DNA of 64,000 bases, from NCBI RefSeq assembly GCF_039908645.1, contig NZ_CP150917.1, positions 3,297,501-3,361,500 of the forward strand. The letters run 5' to 3'. How positions within the stretch are numbered: position 1 is the stretch's first letter; each line of letters starts with the position of its first letter. Below, piece by piece: positions 8,302-17,599 of the stretch. Source of the stretch: Pseudomonas helvetica. GTDB taxonomy: Bacteria > Pseudomonadota > Gammaproteobacteria > Pseudomonadales > Pseudomonadaceae. The notes beneath the pieces are model-generated. The model saw only the letters and a list, made by a program, of their open reading frames with translations, was not told where the DNA came from and searched no databases. The translations under genes and the position numbers were made by a program.

Positions 8302-8934
8302 TCAGCGAACTTCGTCTGCGGGGCATCGAAGGACTCTATAGATCTCAGAAATCACCTGCATCGTTGCGTCTTCGATCGTTCCTTCATTACGGCATAAAAC
8401 CCAGCCGTGATCTGCAATCGCTCGCTCGAACGCCTTGGTACAAGCGACATGTTCTTCCAGCTTATGGATCACCGTACTGCTTAGCCCACGCGATCGGGCC
8501 GCTGCCCTCGCCCATGAAATATCAGGGGCGGTGACAACCCCGACATGCAGGTCTGGCACTCGCACGTTTCGATCAATGTTCAACTGTAGAATCTCTGCAA
8601 ACGGGATTATCCGGCGAAACGCGGCATCAGACGGGTACCAGCGATCAATCAAGATGATGCTGCCTGGTGGCTGTTTAGCCAATACGTGCTGGGAAATCCA
8701 GGTACGGCTATCAGCAAAGCGCTCACAAACCCTCAACTCCAAATCCCGGGTGGGATTTCTGACGAGTTTGTTAACGAGGGTCATTATTTCCCCCCTATAG
8801 GGATCGCTTTTTTTCTCGCAAAGTCGGATAACCTTTTTATTGTCTGCCCTCAGTACTTTCGTAACGGCTTCCAACAGTGTGGTTTTACCGGTTCCCTTGG
8901 GCCCATCTAGAGAAACAAACAGCGCACGATTCAT
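8302..8934 (-). CDS. thymidylate-kinase-like P-loop nucleoside monophosphate kinase
   Basis: A 210-residue P-loop protein. Walker A is GPKGTGKTT (residues 11-19), and a DRWYPSDAAF segment near residue 97 fits the conserved DR-(Y/W) motif of thymidylate kinases. Housekeeping Tmk of Pseudomonas is a different, chromosomally conserved gene, so this looks like an accessory paralogue of the kind found in phages and genomic islands. It may phosphorylate dTMP or another nucleotide, or act in defence or modified-base metabolism; none of these can be settled here. It lies between two IS ends with the unknown gene at 7836. Confidence 0.65.
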   Translation of the reverse strand: MNRALFVSLDGPKGTGKTTLLEAVTKVLRADNKKVIRLCEKKSDPYRGEIMTLVNKLVRNPTRDLELRVCERFADSRTWISQHVLAKQPPGSIILIDRWYPSDAAFRRIIPFAEILQLNIDRNVRVPDLHVGVVTAPDISWARAAARSRGLSSTVIHKLEEHVACTKAFERAIADHGWVLCRNEGTIEDATMQVISEIYRVLRCPADEVR

Positions 8935-9243
8935 TCTTCACATAACGATTGATTTACGGTTTTTCTTGCCCGGTTCGTTCGCTGTAATCGCTTGGCGCGA
9001 CTATGCGAATCGAGTGCATGTAGTGGTCTAATGATTCCGGACACCCATTTGGCTTGATTGCCAAGGCGCAAGGTTGCGTTGCACACGCCCTCAAATCGAA
9101 GAAACAGTCGCTCATGTGACCGGGGCGCGCTGTCCCGTCAGATGAGCTGACAGGACATTGAGCGCGACGGGCACCCTCCCCCTGCTTACCTCCTTCTACG
9201 CTTCTGACGGTGACTACATCGATCAACTTTCAGGAGTAAGTGT
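8935..9243. other. intergenic stretch with second IS terminus
   Basis: Apart from the IS end at 9019-9044 no gene is supported here. The last 20 bases hold the AGGAGT ribosome site of the dapA-like pseudogene. Confidence 0.4.
9019..9044 (+). mobile_element. IS3-type terminal repeat, second copy
   Basis: TGTAGTGGTC at 9019 and CCGGACAC ending at 9044 repeat the IS end at 7375-7400 in the same orientation, with about 22 of 26 positions identical. No transposase frame was recognised to its right, so this is a solo or eroded end. Together with the copy at 7375 it brackets the kinase-like gene and its neighbour. Confidence 0.6.
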
Positions 9244-9621
9244 ATGTCCTCGTTTCAAGGTATCCGGGTTCCACTCGTTACACCCTTTCAGAACGGCGCC
9301 ATCGATTTCGTCGGGTTGCGGCGGCTGGTCATGGGCCTGGCCGGCAACAATCTGGCCGAGCTGCTGCAGTTCCACAATGAAATCCTCAAACGTCCCGTAG
9401 CGGGTTTGCTGGTGCCGCCACCGTATTACATCCGCCCTTCCCAGGCCGGCCTTGAAGCGTTTTTCAAAACTGTTGCCGATGCCTCCAGCGTCCCGATCAT
9501 TCTTTACGACATCCCGTACCGCACCGGCGTGGCTTTCGAACAGGCGACCCTGCTCAACATCGTCGCCCATGAGCGCGTCGTCGCGATCAAGGACTGCGGC
9601 GGCAACCAATCCAATACCCTT
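9244..9621 (+). pseudogene. DapA/KdgD-family lyase, internally deleted and 3'-truncated
   Basis: The frame starts at ATG 9244 with AGGAGT upstream and encodes the start of a class I aldolase of the dihydrodipicolinate synthase family (VPLVTPFQNGAIDF). After residue 29 about 45 codons are missing in frame, including the GTTGE pyruvate-binding motif; the sequence resumes at GLAGNN. Tyr88 (ILYDIPYRTG) and Schiff-base Lys116 (VVAIKDCGG) are kept with the usual 28-residue spacing. Homology stops at residue ~126 (9621), where a group II intron fragment on the other strand begins; the frame runs on to 9702 with unrelated residues. With half the barrel lost the product cannot be active. Confidence 0.75.
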
Positions 9622-9740
9622 TTGAGGGTTTGCCGCCATAGACGGCAAACCTCCAGACGAAATCCACCAAGACGTATCAGATTTCCCGGCACCGCGTGGT
9701 AATTGAAGTAACCCGTGACCACCCGGGTAGCTGCGCGCCA
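9618..9740 (-). mobile_element. group II intron reverse transcriptase/maturase C-terminal fragment
   Basis: On the minus strand the residues VVTGYFNYHAVPGN, followed by FRLEVCRLWRQTLKR, match the C-terminal maturase/HNH-side region of group II intron-encoded reverse transcriptases (pattern Y-x-AVPGN ... F ... V ... W ... L-[KR]-R). Only about 40 residues remain. Sequence diverges at 9618, at the breakpoint of the dapA-like gene, so intron movement or a later deletion probably truncated that gene. Confidence 0.65.
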
Positions 9741-9747
9741 GGGAATG

Positions 9748-11025
9748 CTAGTGCTTCGGAACGCGGGCATACCAACCGTAAATTGCGATGCAGGCATAAC
9801 AGGTCGCTGGCACGCTCAATGCCATCGCGAGTGTCGAGAGGTCGGCCGCATACCCTGTCAATGGCGGAATAAATGCCCCGCCAACAATGGCGCAACAAAA
9901 CAGGCCCGAACCTTCTGCCGCGCGATGACCGAGCCCTGCGGTCGCAAGGGTAAAGATCGTCGGAAACATGATGGAGTTGAACAGCCCGACGGCCAGCAGC
10001 GACCATCCGGCAACAACGCCTTGTGTGGTGGCAGAGATCGTCAACAGCACAATGACTGCCGTGGCGGCAAAGGCCAGCAGTTTCCCAGGTGCGAAAGTGC
10101 GCATCAGCGCCGAGCCGATAAAGCGGCCAACCAGGGCGCCACCCCAATAGAAGGCAACATGCTTGCCCGCGGCTTCGGCGGGAAGGGCCAGGGTTGTCGG
10201 CAGCATGAGGTAGTCGGTAATGAGGCTGCCAATCGTGACTTCGGCGCCAACATAGAGAAATATGGAAGCGGTGCCGAGTGCAAAGCGCGGCTGCTTTAGA
10301 AGGTTGAGCGCAGCGAGTGGATTGAGACGCTCAGGTCTTGTTGACGGTTGCAGCTCATTTCTTTTCAGCCAGACGATCAAGGCGACCATGCAGATGAAGA
10401 GCGTAATGCTTGCATAGGTGTTGCTGATCACGCTGGCTTCCTGCGACAGGAAGGACGTCAGTTCTGCTGGCGACAATGCGGAGGTATCTACCGCATTGAG
10501 GGAGCCCAGGATCAGTATGGCACCCAGGTACGGCGCGACAGTGGTTCCCAGCGAATTGAACGCATGGCCGAGGGTGAGGCGACTAGGGGCCGTTGCGGCG
10601 GTTCCGAGCAGCGAAAGCAGCGGGTTCGCAACGACCTGAACGGTTGTCACGCCAATCGCAAGCACAAAGAGGGCGCCGAGGAAGGCTGGAAACAATGCGG
10701 ACTGGGTGGCGGGAATGAAGAGCAGGCATCCACCAGCCATCAGCAGCAACCCGAGGACGGCCGCTCTCATGTAGCCGATTCGCGAAATGAGCAGGCCTGC
10801 GGGTATGGCGAAAATGAAATAGGCAAAAAAGAATGACGACTGCACAAGCATGGCCTCGGTATAGCTGAGGCTGAAGAGGTGCTTGAGTTTTGGCACCAGG
10901 ACATCGTTAAGGCTGGTGATGCTGCCGAGGATGAAAAACAGCGCGAACACGTAGGTGCTCATCCGTTGGGCGTGGGGTGTTGCCGAACTGTTGGAGACAG
11001 TCGCGCTAGCACTAGCGTTCGTCAT
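9748..11025 (-). CDS. FHS-family MFS sugar permease (GluP/FucP-like)
   Basis: A 425-residue inner-membrane permease of the fucose/glucose-galactose:proton symporter group. About 12 membrane segments are visible, with the first near residues 25-45. Family-typical stretches include FFILGSITSLNDVLVPKLK in helix 1 and VQVVANPLLSLLG. The start at 11025 is preferred over upstream codons because AAGAGGAAG lies at proper spacing before it. It is next to a PfkB kinase read in the same direction 500 bases upstream, so fructose or a related hexose is a reasonable guess. The 3' end lies only 8 bases from the intron fragment. Confidence 0.85.
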   Translation of the reverse strand: MTNASASATVSNSSATPHAQRMSTYVFALFFILGSITSLNDVLVPKLKHLFSLSYTEAMLVQSSFFFAYFIFAIPAGLLISRIGYMRAAVLGLLLMAGGCLLFIPATQSALFPAFLGALFVLAIGVTTVQVVANPLLSLLGTAATAPSRLTLGHAFNSLGTTVAPYLGAILILGSLNAVDTSALSPAELTSFLSQEASVISNTYASITLFICMVALIVWLKRNELQPSTRPERLNPLAALNLLKQPRFALGTASIFLYVGAEVTIGSLITDYLMLPTTLALPAEAAGKHVAFYWGGALVGRFIGSALMRTFAPGKLLAFAATAVIVLLTISATTQGVVAGWSLLAVGLFNSIMFPTIFTLATAGLGHRAAEGSGLFCCAIVGGAFIPPLTGYAADLSTLAMALSVPATCYACIAIYGWYARVPKH

Positions 11026-11531
11026 CACGGGCTTCCTCTTTCTTGTGATTGTCACTTTCAAGGAAAGCTCTATCGAGCCTCAGTCACCTTGACAGTGAGA
11101 CAGCGCTATCTTTTTGCGGTGAAGTACTCGCCAAAGGAGGGGGCGCTGCCATCTAATTTTTTGTCTGTAGCCGTTACCACTCACCCAAAGTCCGGGGCCA
11201 GTCGTTAGGGGGCGCTACCTTAGTGTCTGACTTTTCGTTTGGCAAGCCGCTGGATCTTTTGGGGGTTATGCCGAGATGAGGGGTAAACTTGCTCATTTGG
11301 TCTGCAGGCAACTATTTGTCGGGATTGAAAATTCCGGGGACAACGCAATAGGCGTCCGCGGATTGGCCGAGGTGGCCAGCCATTTAGGAGGAATTGAGGT
11401 GGTTTGCACGCAAGCCTTTATAGAACAACGCTTGCGACGCGAATGTCCAGATTTTTGCCTTATCACGGCATGCTCTTTGCTCCCCTCAATTCAAAGCCAA
11501 TACTGAAGTAGCACTCAACGATCAAGCTATG
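11026..11531. other. gap without a supported gene
   Basis: About 500 bases between the permease and the sugar kinase. A 76-codon plus-strand frame (11276-11506) has no recognisable relatives and no good ribosome site. I see no clear repeat or RNA. The stretch probably contains the permease promoter and decayed sequence. Confidence 0.4.
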
Positions 11532-12440
11532 TCAGATATCTATTAGCAACTTCAGCAAACCTTCCACATCCGCTAGCGCAGGAGCATGTGCTCCAGCATG
11601 GCGGCAAGATATGGATGCGCAAGCCGCTGAAAATCGCAGGCGCTCTCTCAAGTCTGCGATCCCCAGCAACTCCGCAGCCAGCCAACCAGCCATACAAGCG
11701 TCTCCTGCACCAACCGTGTCTTCCACTTTCACGGCAATAGCCGGCTGATCGAGTTGGCTGTCCGGGGTGTGGAGAATCATCCCGTGTTCCCCTCGGGTAA
11801 ACAATATCTGTGCCTGAGGATTAAGAGCGCGAAGTTCATCCATTGCCTGGTGTTCGGTCAGCCCTGGATAAATGTGCCGAAGGTCTTCGTCGGAAAGCTT
11901 AATCATGTCAGCAAGGGTGGTCATCGTAGGGAAGGTCTGCTCCCGATAATGACTATCCATTAAATTGCGCCAGTTCGGATCATAGCTAATCCGTTTACCG
12001 GCTTCTTTGGCCTGCTGAGCAATTTTAACCAGCCTGTCTGCGAGTGGCTGTCGAGCTAAACTGATGCAGCTGAAATGACACAGCTCTGCTTTGTTGATCC
12101 ATCCTTCGGGCATCAGATCTGGGTCAAAAAACAGATCGGCATCTCCAGCAAAAAAGTATCTTGGAGGACGGCTCGATGGAACGATGGCGACCAAAGGATC
12201 TCGATCTACTCGTTGGATAAAGCTCATATCTAACGCTGCCGCTTCCGACTGCGCAACTATCTCGTCACCCAGTGAATCTATGCTCACCGCCCCAGCAAAA
12301 GCGCTGCTAACACCCAAGCGGCTTAACGCTCGTGCAACGTTCCAGGGAGCACCACCTGGATAGCCCTTCCACTGTCCAGGAGGGCCTTGGACAAGGTCGG
12401 TCAGGGCTTCGCCAAATACTACCGCGCGAGGCAATACCAT
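11532..12440 (-). CDS. PfkB-family carbohydrate kinase, probable fructokinase
   Basis: A 302-residue ribokinase-fold sugar kinase. The N-terminal substrate motif (YPGGAPWNVARALSRLG) and the C-terminal PfkB signature with the catalytic Asp (DTVGAGDACMAGWL) are intact. It phosphorylates a free sugar, most simply fructose to fructose-6-phosphate, as MtlZ/ScrK-type enzymes do. The start at 12440 is chosen because GAGGA sits 7 bases upstream; an earlier ATG at 12464 lacks this. It stands upstream of an MFS sugar permease and next to the sucrose module, which would release fructose inside the cell. Confidence 0.88.
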   Translation of the reverse strand: MVLPRAVVFGEALTDLVQGPPGQWKGYPGGAPWNVARALSRLGVSSAFAGAVSIDSLGDEIVAQSEAAALDMSFIQRVDRDPLVAIVPSSRPPRYFFAGDADLFFDPDLMPEGWINKAELCHFSCISLARQPLADRLVKIAQQAKEAGKRISYDPNWRNLMDSHYREQTFPTMTTLADMIKLSDEDLRHIYPGLTEHQAMDELRALNPQAQILFTRGEHGMILHTPDSQLDQPAIAVKVEDTVGAGDACMAGWLAAELLGIADLRERLRFSAACASISCRHAGAHAPALADVEGLLKLLIDI

Positions 12441-12460
12441 CGTCATTTCCTCAATTTTTG

Positions 12461-12740
12461 TCATAGGGATAACAGCTGGCTGATCAGCTTCGACCGGTAA
12501 TCACTCAATGCGCATTGGTGAAAGGCCGGGATCGATGAGTACCGTTTCGATTGAATAATCGTCATCGCTGTTCCGCGACGATATTTGATCGGTGTCTGTT
12601 CTTTTTCGATGCGAAAGTATCTGTTGAAGTTAGGGAGATTTTCATAGCCAACCTCAAAGCAGATGTCTGCAACCGACATCTCTGTTTGCAACAACAGCCT
12701 GCAGGCGCGCTGAAGGCGTGTTGGCCGGCGCGTTCAAATA
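12461..12740 (-). pseudogene. AraC-family regulator, C-terminal fragment with frameshift
   Basis: Only the second helix-turn-helix half of an AraC regulator remains: RACRLLLQTEMSVADICFEV followed by the YENLPNFNRYFR recognition region and TPIKYRR. A frameshift lies near 12725, because YLNA before it reads in another frame. The fragment begins immediately after the stop codon of the porin gene, so a deletion has joined the porin 3' end to this gene and removed its effector domain. MtlR-type regulators have similar C-termini, and the adjacent fructokinase suggests loss of a polyol/fructose regulatory gene. Confidence 0.7.
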
Positions 12741-14327
<1,587 letters not shown>

Positions 14328-14432
14328 TTATTGTTTTGTTCCAGCGACAGGCTGTTTTTTCGTGAGTTGTGAATTGTCCAAATCGACAAAAAAAAAGATG
14401 CCTCATCGCAAATACGCTGCTACATTGAGCGT

Positions 14433-14444
14433 GTTAACGTTAAC
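14433..14444. promoter_or_regulatory. probable LacI-family operator
   Basis: GTTAACGTTAAC is a perfect 12-bp palindrome with the central CG typical of LacI/GalR sites. It lies 31 bases before the binding-protein ATG (14475) and about 127 bases before the porin ATG, well placed to control both. The LacI-type gene at 20320 is the obvious candidate repressor. Confidence 0.65.
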
Positions 14445-14474
14445 TTTTCTAAAAACAAAAATAAAGAGGACTTT

Positions 14475-15749
14475 ATGAAACAGCTAAAAACTCTCCTTCC
14501 AGCTGCGCTACTCACCCTCTTTGCCGGGCTTCCATCCGTATCGAGCGCCGCCGATTTGACGATCTCCTGCGGTGCGGTGGGTGCAGAGCTACAACTCTGC
14601 AAGGAAGCTGTCGAGGCGTGGTCGAAACAGACCGGCAACAATGTCGAGGTGGTTTCCACGCCTAACTCGGCGACCGAGAGGTTGTCGTTCTACCAACAGA
14701 TCCTTAGTGCGCAGTCCACCGACATCGACATCATTCAAATCGATATGGTGTGGCCGGGGATGCTGGCCAAACATCTGATGGATCTGCGCGAGGTGCTTCC
14801 AGCCAACGCTACCCAAGGCTACTTCCAGGCCCAGGTAGATAACGCCACGGTAAACGGACGGTTGGTGACGATGCCGTGGTTCACCGATTCGGGCCTGCTG
14901 TATTACCGCAAGGACTTGCTCGAGAAGTACAACAAGCAGGTTCCCCAGACGTGGGAGGAAATGACCGCTACTGCCAGGGATGTTCAACAGGCCGAACGCA
15001 ACGCCGGTAACCCCGATGTGTGGGGTTACATATTTCAGGGACGCGCCTACGAGGGGCTGACGTGTAATGCGCTGGAGTGGATCAGCAGCCAACCGGAAGG
15101 CGGACTGGTCAATCCACGAGGAGACATCGTGGTCAACAGTCAGGCCTCAAGAGCTGCTTTGACCCTGGCGAAAAGCTGGGTGGGAGACATCTCCCCGCGT
15201 GGCGTGCTCAATTACACCGAGGAAGAAGGACGTGGCGTATTCCAGTCGGGAAATGCGCTGTTCATGCGTAACTGGCCTTATGTCTGGGCCCTGGTGCAAA
15301 GCCAGAACAGTGCCGTAAAAGACAAGGTTGGGGTCGCTCCCCTACCCCGGGGCGGCGAGACCGGCAACCATGCATCCACTCTCGGCGGGTGGGGCTTGGC
15401 GGTATCGCGTTACAGCGCCCATCCAAAACTTGCCGCAGATCTGGTGAGCTACCTGACCAGTGCCCAACAGCAAAAACATCGTGCTCTGATAGGCGCCTAT
15501 AACCCGGTTATCGAGTCGCTGTATCAGGATCCCGAACTGCTCGCGGCAATGCCTTACTACGGTCAGCTCCACAGCATTCTCAACGATGGGGTCATGCGCC
15601 CCGCCTCAATAACCGCCGATCGCTATCCACGGGTCTCCAATGCGTTCTTCGATCGAGTGCATGGCGTGCTGGCGGGTGAGTTGCCTGTCGATCAGGCGCT
15701 GGCCGAACTGGAAAGCGAACTCACGCGCATCAAACGCCGGAACTGGTAA
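14475..15749 (+). CDS. sugar ABC transporter substrate-binding protein (MalE-like)
   Basis: A 424-residue periplasmic sugar-binding protein. The signal peptide spans about residues 1-25 (cleavage after SVSSA) and mature sequence starts ADLTISCG. Family hallmarks include the DIDIIQIDMVWPGMLA and PWFTDSGLLYYRKDLL segments near residues 75-150. AGAGGA lies before the ATG. It heads an operon binding protein - permease - permease - ATPase - GH32 - LacI, suggesting sucrose or short fructans as ligand. Confidence 0.92.
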   Translation: MKQLKTLLPAALLTLFAGLPSVSSAADLTISCGAVGAELQLCKEAVEAWSKQTGNNVEVVSTPNSATERLSFYQQILSAQSTDIDIIQIDMVWPGMLAKHLMDLREVLPANATQGYFQAQVDNATVNGRLVTMPWFTDSGLLYYRKDLLEKYNKQVPQTWEEMTATARDVQQAERNAGNPDVWGYIFQGRAYEGLTCNALEWISSQPEGGLVNPRGDIVVNSQASRAALTLAKSWVGDISPRGVLNYTEEEGRGVFQSGNALFMRNWPYVWALVQSQNSAVKDKVGVAPLPRGGETGNHASTLGGWGLAVSRYSAHPKLAADLVSYLTSAQQQKHRALIGAYNPVIESLYQDPELLAAMPYYGQLHSILNDGVMRPASITADRYPRVSNAFFDRVHGVLAGELPVDQALAELESELTRIKRRNW

Positions 15750-15770
15750 GCCACAAGGAAGGAAATCACC

Positions 15771-16733
15771 ATGTCTGTCTCTACTACCCATGCCTCCTGT
15801 GACGAGCTCCTGCTCACCAGGGAAACGCCCATACAGCGTCGCCGAGTACGCGCCGCCTGGCTGTTTCTGACGCCAATGCTGCTGTGTCTGGCCCTGGTGG
15901 CGGCCTGGCCGCTACTGCGCACATTCTGGTTCAGCCTGACCGACGCCAACCTGGCGGACACGAGTGGCGGCTCCTTCGTAGGCTTGAGCAATTATCTGTT
16001 CCACGACGGTTCCAGCTGGTCGGGCATTCTGGTCGATCCACAATGGTGGAACGCTGTGCGCAACACGTTGCATTTCACCGTGGTGTCGGTGGGACTGGAA
16101 ATCGTGCTAGGGCTGCTGGTGGCGTTGCTGCTAAACATCAAGTTCACCGGCCGTTCCCTGGTGCGTGCGTTGATTCTGATTCCCTGGGCGATTCCTACCA
16201 TTGTCTCGGCGAAGATCTGGTCATGGATGCTTAACGACCAGTTCGGCATCATCAATCATCTGATGCTGAGCCTCGGACTGATTGATGCTCCACTGGCCTG
16301 GACGGCAGATGCGGATCTGTCGATGTGGGCGGTCATCATCGTCGACGTCTGGAAGACCGTACCTTTTGTCACGCTGCTGATGCTGGCTGCCTTGCAGATG
16401 TTGCCGAGCGATTGCTACGAAGCCGCCAGGGTCGATGGCATTCATCCGCTGAAAGTGTTCTGGCGTGTCACGCTTCCACTGTTGATGCCTGCATTGCTGG
16501 TGGCGGCGATCTTCCGCATCCTCGATTCCCTGCGGGTATTCGATGTCATCTATGTGCTGACCTCGAACTCTTCGAGCACCATGAGTATGTCGGTCTATGC
16601 CCGCCAGCACCTGGTGGAGTTCCAAGACGTTGGCTATGGCAGCGCGGCCTCGACTCTGCTGTTTCTGGTCGTTGCGGTGATCGCCATGCTTTATCTCTAC
16701 CTCGGGCGCCGTCAACTGGAGGTTCGCTCATGA
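15771..16733 (+). CDS. sugar ABC transporter permease (MalF-like)
   Basis: A 320-residue inner-membrane permease with six or more segments; the first is at about 33-53. The ABC loop EAARVDGIHPLKVFWRVTLP is intact. GGAAGGAAAT precedes the ATG. Its stop overlaps the next permease start by four bases (ATGA), indicating translational coupling. Neighbours point to an oligosaccharide importer. Confidence 0.92.
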   Translation: MSVSTTHASCDELLLTRETPIQRRRVRAAWLFLTPMLLCLALVAAWPLLRTFWFSLTDANLADTSGGSFVGLSNYLFHDGSSWSGILVDPQWWNAVRNTLHFTVVSVGLEIVLGLLVALLLNIKFTGRSLVRALILIPWAIPTIVSAKIWSWMLNDQFGIINHLMLSLGLIDAPLAWTADADLSMWAVIIVDVWKTVPFVTLLMLAALQMLPSDCYEAARVDGIHPLKVFWRVTLPLLMPALLVAAIFRILDSLRVFDVIYVLTSNSSSTMSMSVYARQHLVEFQDVGYGSAASTLLFLVVAVIAMLYLYLGRRQLEVRS

Positions 16734-17572
16734 GCCAGCGTCTACTCAAAAAAGCGCTGTTGCGCCTCGGGTTCTGGTGTCTGATCGGGATTTTGCTGCT
16801 GTATGCGGTCTTCCCTTTCTACTACGCCATCGTGACTTCGCTGAAGCCATCCAGCGCCTTGTTCGAGGTGAGCTATTGGATCGATAGTCCCGACTTCTCC
16901 AATTATGCGGCGGTACTCCACCAATCCTCATTCCTGAGAGCTATCGGTAACTCGCTGGTGGTTGCGCTTTGCGTGGTGACGCTGGCGCTGTTCCTCAGCC
17001 TGACCGCCGCCTACGCCTTGGGCAGGGTGAAGTTCCGTGGGCGTGGCACGGTATTGATGATGGTTCTTGGCGTCTCGATGTTTCCCCAGGTCGCTGTACT
17101 GTCGGGGCTGTTCGAAGTGATCCGCGCCTTGGGTCTGTACAACACGTCCTGGGCATTGATCCTGAGCTACACGATTTTCACCCTGCCCTTCACCGTCTGG
17201 GTGCTGACCACGTTCATGGGGCAACTGCCCCATGAACTGGAAGAAGCGGCAATCATGGATGGCGCTTCGCCCTGGGTCACGCTTACCCGTGTGCTGTTGC
17301 CGCTGCTCTGGCCTGCGCTGGTCACCACTGGCTTATTGGCTTTTATCGCAGCGTGGAACGAGTTCCTGTTTGCCCTGACCTTCACCCTCACAGACACGCA
17401 ACGCACGGTGCCGGTCGCCATCGCCTTGATTTCCGGCGGGAGTCCCCATGAGCTGCCTTGGGGGCTGTTGATGGCCGCATCGGTGCTGGTCACCGTCCCA
17501 CTGGTGATTCTGGTGCTGATCTTCCAGCGCCGAATCGTTTCCGGTCTCACTGCCGGCGCGTTAAAGGGTTGA
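16730..17572 (+). CDS. sugar ABC transporter permease (MalG-like)
   Basis: A 280-residue partner permease with the first membrane segment at about 12-34 and the loop EEAAIMDGASPWVTLTRVLLP. The frame is open far upstream, but true coding starts at ATG 16730: it overlaps the previous stop as ATGA, has GGAGG 8 bases before it, and gives the usual MalG length. Pairs with the permease encoded just upstream. Confidence 0.92.
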   Translation: MSQRLLKKALLRLGFWCLIGILLLYAVFPFYYAIVTSLKPSSALFEVSYWIDSPDFSNYAAVLHQSSFLRAIGNSLVVALCVVTLALFLSLTAAYALGRVKFRGRGTVLMMVLGVSMFPQVAVLSGLFEVIRALGLYNTSWALILSYTIFTLPFTVWVLTTFMGQLPHELEEAAIMDGASPWVTLTRVLLPLLWPALVTTGLLAFIAAWNEFLFALTFTLTDTQRTVPVAIALISGGSPHELPWGLLMAASVLVTVPLVILVLIFQRRIVSGLTAGALKG

Positions 17573-17599
17573 TGCCCAACAAATACAAGGAACAGCATC

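Noticed and set aside
9627..9651. Inverted repeat GGTTTGCCG / CGGCAAACC
   Set aside because: It lies inside the coding sequence of the intron reverse transcriptase fragment (VCRLWRQ region) and is explained by that; no T-run, so not a terminator.
11276..11506. 76-codon plus-strand frame in a gene gap
   Set aside because: No family resemblance, no ribosome site, and no conserved context.
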